From assembly GCA_014529385.2 (NCBI GenBank), contig CM043959.1:11310809-11374808 (forward strand): 64,000 nt of DNA, in the 5' to 3' direction. Numbering within the stretch: position 1 is the stretch's first letter; every line of letters starts with the position of its first letter. The notes below the pieces were generated by a model, which did not search any database, was not told the origin of the DNA, and was given only the letters and a program-made list of their open reading frames with translations. The DNA comes from Adiantum capillus-veneris. Lineage: Eukaryota > Streptophyta > Polypodiopsida > Polypodiales > Pteridaceae. Made by a program: the position numbers and the translations under genes. Shown here piece by piece: positions 58,697 through 64,000 of the stretch.

Positions 58697-59740
58697 TGGA
58701 CTGAAGTAGTATTCGGGCTGGCGGTTGGCGAGACGGTCTTTAAGCGCACTTAGTGCCTTTTGGTATCTAATTTTCCTTTCTTTATCTGGCACCTGCAAAA
58801 ACTGCATAGTTACTCTGTTCTTCAGCTCCACTGCTGAGTAGCGTACAAACCTTGATGTGAGGTTGCTGATCACTGGTGCAAATATCTTCGTTCGTCAAGT
58901 GAAGAATCTCGTGTAGAATGCTTCCTTGAATGCCAGCATATTGTGTGAAGGTAGAAACATGCATTTGGTGTAGAAGCCATAGAGGACTTCTTCGGAAGGT
59001 TGGCCACTGCGATCATAGCACAAACCTTTGTTACCCTTGAGGAATGACATCCAAGGGCTGCCTGCTTGCTCTGGCTCATTGAACACTTCGATGCATGTAA
59101 GAAGCATTTGACAGATCTTATATAGAATAGCACATGACAAATCTAGTAGACTTTTAAAGAATGACATGGTGCCCTTTAGGGTTTTCACCATGTATCCTTC
59201 AGTCGCTGGACCCTTTTCTGGCGCAGCCAATCTGGGGTAGTTTAGCTAAGTTGGCCACTTATTGAGTAGTACCTCATGTGCTATCTAGGTCCTTACTCTT
59301 GGTATAGGACAGAAAGTTGGATCTTTTTGCAGGGCCGCAGGTGCTCTTGTGAACAAAATCAAGTATCTTGGGTTTTTGTTCAACCAGCTCAACCTCCACT
59401 TCGGGTGGTCTTTATTTGCGCCCTCGACTTGCATGTCTGTGTAAAGACTTTCTTTTACCTGTAGCAACTCAACTTTTATCAGAGGGTAGGGCAGGGACTG
59501 TTGGTGCCATTGCGCATTTATTTGATTGGGAGTGAGTTGTGTAACATTGACGGAGTGAAGAACTCTCAACTCCCAATCCATTGCTGCCTTTCACTGCTCA
59601 TCTACCTCTTGTGTAATCTTTTCTTCCAGTGCATCTTCTTTAGCCTTTGAGAGCTAGACCATGGGCACTGTGTCTTCTTCTGTAATGGTTACCTGAAGAT
59701 CTTCCTTGCCACTCAGCTCTACTGTGGACTGTGTCTTCAT
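58697..59740 (-). pseudogene. ORF2 of the 58-64 kb element
   Basis: ATG at 59740 overlaps the TGA of the upstream ORF as ATGA (one-base backward shift). The frame runs to TAA at 58697-58699, about 348 codons, with several in-frame stops (two between 59660 and 59580, then near 59285 and 58895). It ends ALKDRLANRQPEYYFSP, just before the polypurine tract. No RT, RNase H, integrase or envelope motif is visible. I do not recognise the protein. The ATGA overlap may be a decay frameshift that split one ORF, or a genuine start-stop overlap. Confidence 0.6.
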
Positions 59741-62168
59741 TCAGCAAATGGTAATGAGGGTATTTTTAACTGAGGCTGCTCCGAAGTGCCTGCCTCTTCT
59801 TGCATTTCCGACTTTCCCTCTCTCAGTAGGTGGTTGACTCGTTTGAGTTCAGCTATCTCCTTCAGCAGTTCATCTTCTCTTTGGACCCACATCAAGGCCG
59901 GGTTTCTGCGCTGAGATTTCTCTAACTTCAGCTCCAACTCGAGGTCTTTATTTTTTTTTTCTAGTTCCTTATAGACCTCGTCTGTACCTTTGATCAAGGC
60001 GACGGCTGGATTTTCTCGTATTTGCCGCAAGAATATCGCCTGATCATTGATTCTTTGTTTTGAGTACTATAGAGAAGCATTGGCTACATCTAACTATACC
60101 TGGATTTTTTGAGCTGATAGGGTGGTAGTGAGAAGTTCATTTGTAACCTCCGTCAGCTGATCATCCTTGGCTTTGCACACATCTGACAGTTTGGTAAGCA
60201 GCTCACCCAGCTCCTCCGTTTCTTTTTGTTGCTTATCTCTAGCGAACTGATGTTGTTCAGGCTTTGCTCTTAGCTCCTGCACTTGCCTTTGAAGATCGGT
60301 GATGACATTGAGTCTGTCGTCTAACTCCCCTTGGAGTGCATCAATTACCATCTCTAACTCTTTTGGCCCTTGTGCTACGGCCAAGTGCTGTTGAGCGACT
60401 CTTTCAGTCATTTTTTGTATTTGCTTAGCATATTCGTTAACCTACAGGATGACTTCGTCATTCGATTGCTAGTCTTCATGTTGTGCCAACTGAGTTGATG
60501 TTTCTGCAGCCTCTTCTGTGTCTTTTGGCTATGTCAGGACGACTGGTTGCTGTTGTTCTTGTAGCCGTGGCTGTTTTTTTTTCGTGGAGGTAGAGGGTGG
60601 TGCCTTGGCCTTCTCTTGCTGTGCAGCGGTAGAGGGTGGTTCCTTTGTCTTTTTCTCCTTTGGCTGCTCAAAATGTGTGGTGCCCTCTTCTATTGCAGGA
60701 CTTGCTGCCTTTTCGGTCTCTGGCTCCTTCTCTGTTTTCTTCTCTTGATTAGAGACATCTGCTTGTTGTGATGTTTTCGCTACTTCTTGCTATTCAGATT
60801 CTTGTGCAGATTCATCTACCTTTTCATGTTCAGGCTCTTGTGTAGTTTCAATTGCTTTCTCTTGTTCAGCTTCTGCTTCTTTCATTGGCTCATTCGTTGT
60901 GTCTTTAATTGCCGATGATGGTGGTGGGCTCGGCATTGGTTGTTCTTGGTGTTCAGAGACAGGAGAAGAGATGCGGGGAGACACATCACCTTGGTTATGT
61001 TGTGATTCTCCTTGTGCAGTAGTTTCCACTGTTCTCTTTTGTTCTTCTTCTACCTCTTTTGCTTTTCTCGCCGCTTCTTCGGCTTCTTTCAGCTTTAAAG
61101 CTTCCGCTTCTTGCTACATCTTTTCCAAGGATTCCATTGGATCTTCAAATTGCTTCCTTGTATGATGCTTTGTTCTAGGCCCTTTAAGCTCAATAGGCAC
61201 CCATTTTTTTGGGTCCTTTCCTTGTGCTTGTCAGCTGCATTGGCATGCGTGTTTCTCTCTTTCAAGCCGGGCTTGCATTTACACAGGCTCTTCTTGGTGT
61301 GCTGCCACAACTTTTCTCTTCATTTCCTCCCTTCGTGCTCTCTTTTCTTCATTATCCAAGCTTTCACTGCTGTGCCTTTCCGGTGAGCTTTCAGCCGATT
61401 CTTCATCAAATTTGTAGGATCTCTTGGCCGATCTTGTAGCTTGAGGATATGGTTGGGCTGACAGTATCCAAGTGTTTTGGTCTGGGGCAGGTGGTAGGTT
61501 GTCGACGATGCCGATGGCATGGTATGCAATTCTTGTCAATACCTCTAGTGCACCCAGGTAAGTAATATTTGCTTCTTTCTTTGTTCCTTTCGGAGTGGTC
61601 AAGACATATTATGCGTGGTCCACTGATTGCCTGGTTGTTGACTTGAGGACTTGCGTGAAGGTGGTGGCAACCGCATGATTTGGCGTGGTATACCTTGGTG
61701 GCCTCTTAGCCAGGAAGTGGAAGTGTTGGTGGTATAACCTGACTGGCTCTACCACCTGCTTGTGAATAAGGTCCGCAAAGGTGGCTGCGGCCGTTTCTTT
61801 GGTGAAATTGCTTGCCGTTTTCCTCTCCCTTGCCCTCATTGCCATTCCTTCTGTGGTGGGCAGTCGAACACCGCACGGCTCTTGTTCATAGAAATCTCTT
61901 AGTCCTAGCCTGCGGTTGGCTTCTTTAGTCTCACGCTTGGCGGCAACATCATACACTTGTTTTGGTAGGAGTTGAACTCTACCTGATGTCCCTCCTCACT
62001 CTTGAATCTGTCGGTGAACACTGTGGTGTGATGCTCTTCTAGCTGTTCTTTTGAAAGATAGGCTACCTTGGCGGCTTTGACTGAATCTGGATCCAGTTGG
62101 TATGTGGGTAGCTCTTGCAACTTTTCTTTCTGGTTGAGCTTCTTCTTGGCCCTCTTTGCTGCTTGCAT
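59737..62168 (-). pseudogene. Long K/E-rich coiled-coil ORF1 of the 58-64 kb element
   Basis: Starts near ATG 62168 (AAKRAKKKLNQKEK). After a one-base shift near 61950 it stays in a single frame down to TGA 59737-59739, about 740 codons. In-frame stops sit at 61609 (TAA), 61279 (TAA) and later sites, most of them TAG followed by or following Gln/Glu codons (for example near 61118 and 60793). Order: basic N-terminal part; a folded-looking region (RLYHQHFHFLAKRPPRY); Ser/Glu patch (ESAESSPERHSSES); Pro/Glu/Gln-rich stretch (60.9-60.5 kb); then two strong coiled coils (60411-60094 and 60030-59737, heptad Leu/Glu/Lys). No catalytic domain. I cannot name it; it may be a divergent gag or a captured host gene. 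Confidence 0.65.
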
Positions 62169-63062
62169 GGCTCTTGTGCAGTGAATGGAGTGTCAAAGTT
62201 AGCAGATTTGATGGATTTTTCTGTGAAATGTCCTTTAGTCTGAAATGCTGACAATTTTGGTCCAATTTTCTTCTAATCAATTTTTGAACAATCATAGATG
62301 CATAAAAACATGCAAGGAACAAAATTGTAAAGTCTAAACAAAATTTTGCAACTAAAGTAAATAATCGTGATTATTTACAGCTGAGTATTTTTTTCAACAT
62401 TTTGCAAACTTGGCATCACAGGCTTGAAGTATATGCCAAATACATACTTGGAATGAAATATGGGCTCATTTGGATTCATAGGGTGAAAATGGTATCAGAT
62501 TTTGGCTTTAGGTCTCTGGAACAGTAGATATAATGAAAATTTGAGATTTTGAGCTCCAAATTGGTTCAAACTTGGCTAGTGGGTTAAACACATCATGTAC
62601 TTTGGATGTACCATGGCAAAATATCAAAATTTTTCCATTTTGGCTAGAAAGTAAATAATCGTGATTATTAACATTTCTACCAAAATCAATATTTTTTGGT
62701 ACAAATTGGTTCTAGGCATTGTATAGACTCTGTGTATGAGATATGAGGTGATTTGAATGAAGAAATGTGGTCCATAACCCAAAAATTGGCTTGCAAAGAC
62801 TTCTTTGCGTTTTCTGGCAATTTTCCAAGTTATAGGTGCTCATTTTGGCTCATACTTGATTTTTGGCATGTAATAGGTGTGTACACATGATAGGTGAGGT
62901 GATGATACAATTTCCAAGAAAAAATAGTGCAAAAGTAAATAATCACAATTATTTACAGCAGTCATAATTTTTTTGCAAAACTTAAATTTTTTGACCTAAA
63001 CACATTCTATACACCTAAAACAAGTCCTAAATTGAATTTGGTCAAGTTTGGTCTTGCTGGCA
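62169..63062. repeat. AT-rich leader with three spaced near-palindromes
   Basis: No gene seen. The near-palindrome with arms GTAAATAATC and GATTATTTAC occurs at 62357-62378, 62651-62672 (last arm slightly altered) and 62935-62956 (centre altered). Spacing is 294 and 284 bases, suggesting a decayed ~290-bp tandem repeat. Confidence 0.6.
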
Positions 63063-63362
63063 TCACTTTGTGCTTTGTCGACTCTGAAATCTCTGATTTC
63101 TGTGACTATACTGCCTGTTGAGTTGGTCAGTCAATTTTGAGGCTTTGGACTTGTCTTCAACATAGTTGTGAAGCAACTCATCCAATTCTGGCTCATTTGG
63201 AGTTAGTTTGACCCCGTATGTCGAATTTGACGCTTTGTAGCCTTTGAGCCGTTTTTTGCTTTTTGAGGGCTTTGCTTGATTGATTTCACTAAACCAATTA
63301 TATACATTGTATATGAACCTCGTAGGCAAGCTGTCTGTGGAGTCAGATCGAAATTTTGGCAT
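63063..63362 (-). CDS. Short ORF upstream of ORF1, unknown
   Basis: 99 residues from ATG 63362: Ser/Lys/Arg/Gln-rich, with FIYNVYNWFSEINQAKPSKS. It lies about 900 bp upstream of ORF1 on the same strand and could be a first exon or an independent small ORF of the same element. No family recognised. Confidence 0.4.
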   Translation of the reverse strand: MPKFRSDSTDSLPTRFIYNVYNWFSEINQAKPSKSKKRLKGYKASNSTYGVKLTPNEPELDELLHNYVEDKSKASKLTDQLNRQYSHRNQRFQSRQSTK

Positions 63363-64000
63363 CTGTCAAAAACCTAGCTTTTCTACTGGGGACCCCCTTG
63401 ACCCCTGCGGAATGGTCAATTGATGATATAGAAAGGTTCTAATATGTTAGGGCATGCTAAAGTTCAAATCCCATCTGATTTGGTCGAGCTGACAGGCCGC
63501 TATGGTCAGTTTTTGGTCGTAGGTCTTCGTGCACTGCTCAATTTCTAGGGTTTTTTCTAGGGGCTTAGACTAGCTACCGTAGACTAGCTACCGGCCGTAC
63601 AAAATGGATCATTGATGATTAAAGAACTTACCCCTCATGTCTCGCGAAAGAGGTCGAAAAGCTCTCTCTGCAAAGGCCACAAGTGAAAATGAGGTGGTTT
63701 TAGCGTACCTTGGATATCTATACCCGGACTTCCCGAACCATTTCTCCCCAGATTCCCCCGTTAGTCCTACTAGGCCGTAAAATCTATGTTAGACTCAAAA
63801 CTTTTCTTGATCGGATTTCTGTAGCTCATTCTGCAAGAACTTTGCAAAAGTAGTTATGGTCGCCTAATTTAAGCTTCTCGCTTCCATCTTCTCATTTCAT
63901 TGAAAATTTTTGTGCTTGTCCGCCTTGTCTTTTTGATCATCATCATGTCTTCCATTTTTCTATCTGAGCTTCTTTGCTATTTATTATTAATTTTTGACCC
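63363..64000. other. Non-coding end of the window
   Basis: No gene, LTR boundary or primer site identified; includes a short tandem duplication GACTAGCTACCG (about 63568-63590). Confidence 0.4.

Overview
This is nuclear DNA of a land plant, and almost all of it is transposable elements. Evidence: one five-exon gene for caffeoyl-CoA O-methyltransferase (lignin pathway, so very likely a vascular plant), many GA/CT microsatellites, initiator-Met-tRNA primer sites, Ty3/gypsy and Ty1/copia elements, a LINE, a CACTA transposon, a hAT-like transposon and MITEs. A fern or other large-genome plant is plausible, but nothing in the sequence settles the species.

Layout. 1-1.4 kb: microsatellite-rich sequence without a gene. 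1.4-2.85 kb: 3' part of a LINE reverse-transcriptase gene (minus). 2.85-10.47 kb: chromovirus 1 (minus) with an LTR at 3142-4757. Its RT-RNase H block is inverted in place, and an extra leader plus primer site of a second copy lies outside the LTR. 10.47-14.13 kb: remnant of another LTR element with a tRNA-Asp-like primer site. 14.2-23.15 kb: the most interesting part, a ~8.9-kb hAT-like transposon with imperfect terminal inverted repeats. It carries a DUF659/hAT-type transposase on the minus strand and, converging on it from the other end, a eukaryotic protein kinase gene and a coiled-coil RING-H2 gene. Both ends share the same plan: terminal repeat, GC-rich CCCGNCGGG motifs, inward TATA box, long tandem-repeat array, TTGCAG splice acceptor, ATG. 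23.3-29 kb: decayed CACTA (TNP2) transposon. 29.36-30.45 kb: two copia LTRs in inverted orientation. 32.46-33.83 kb: the caffeoyl-CoA O-methyltransferase gene (minus), with a Harbinger-type MITE upstream (34.39-34.66 kb).

35.2-47.0 kb is an old Ty3/gypsy element (plus), split by chromovirus 2 (36464-45019, minus, target duplication GGAAG) and by a Mutator-like MITE with a 9-bp duplication. 48.4-53.3 kb is a gypsy gag remnant split by a very young copia element (48514-53075, 225-bp LTRs almost identical, duplication TTATG) that lacks the IN-RT junction and has in-frame stops. 53.3-57.2 kb is a gag-only LTR-type element (minus) that took a second copy of the 9-bp-TSD MITE. From about 58.3 kb to the window edge lies the 3' part of an LTR element (minus) whose ORFs are not pol: a long K/E-rich coiled-coil ORF broken mainly by TAG codons, then a second ORF overlapping it by ATGA, just before the polypurine tract.

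The insertions give a relative order: gypsy body first, then chromovirus 2 and the MITE inside it; gypsy gag first, then copia inside it. Most coding sequences are dead, but the O-methyltransferase gene reads intact through all five exons. The hAT cargo genes keep their catalytic and zinc-binding residues, each being interrupted by a single in-frame stop.
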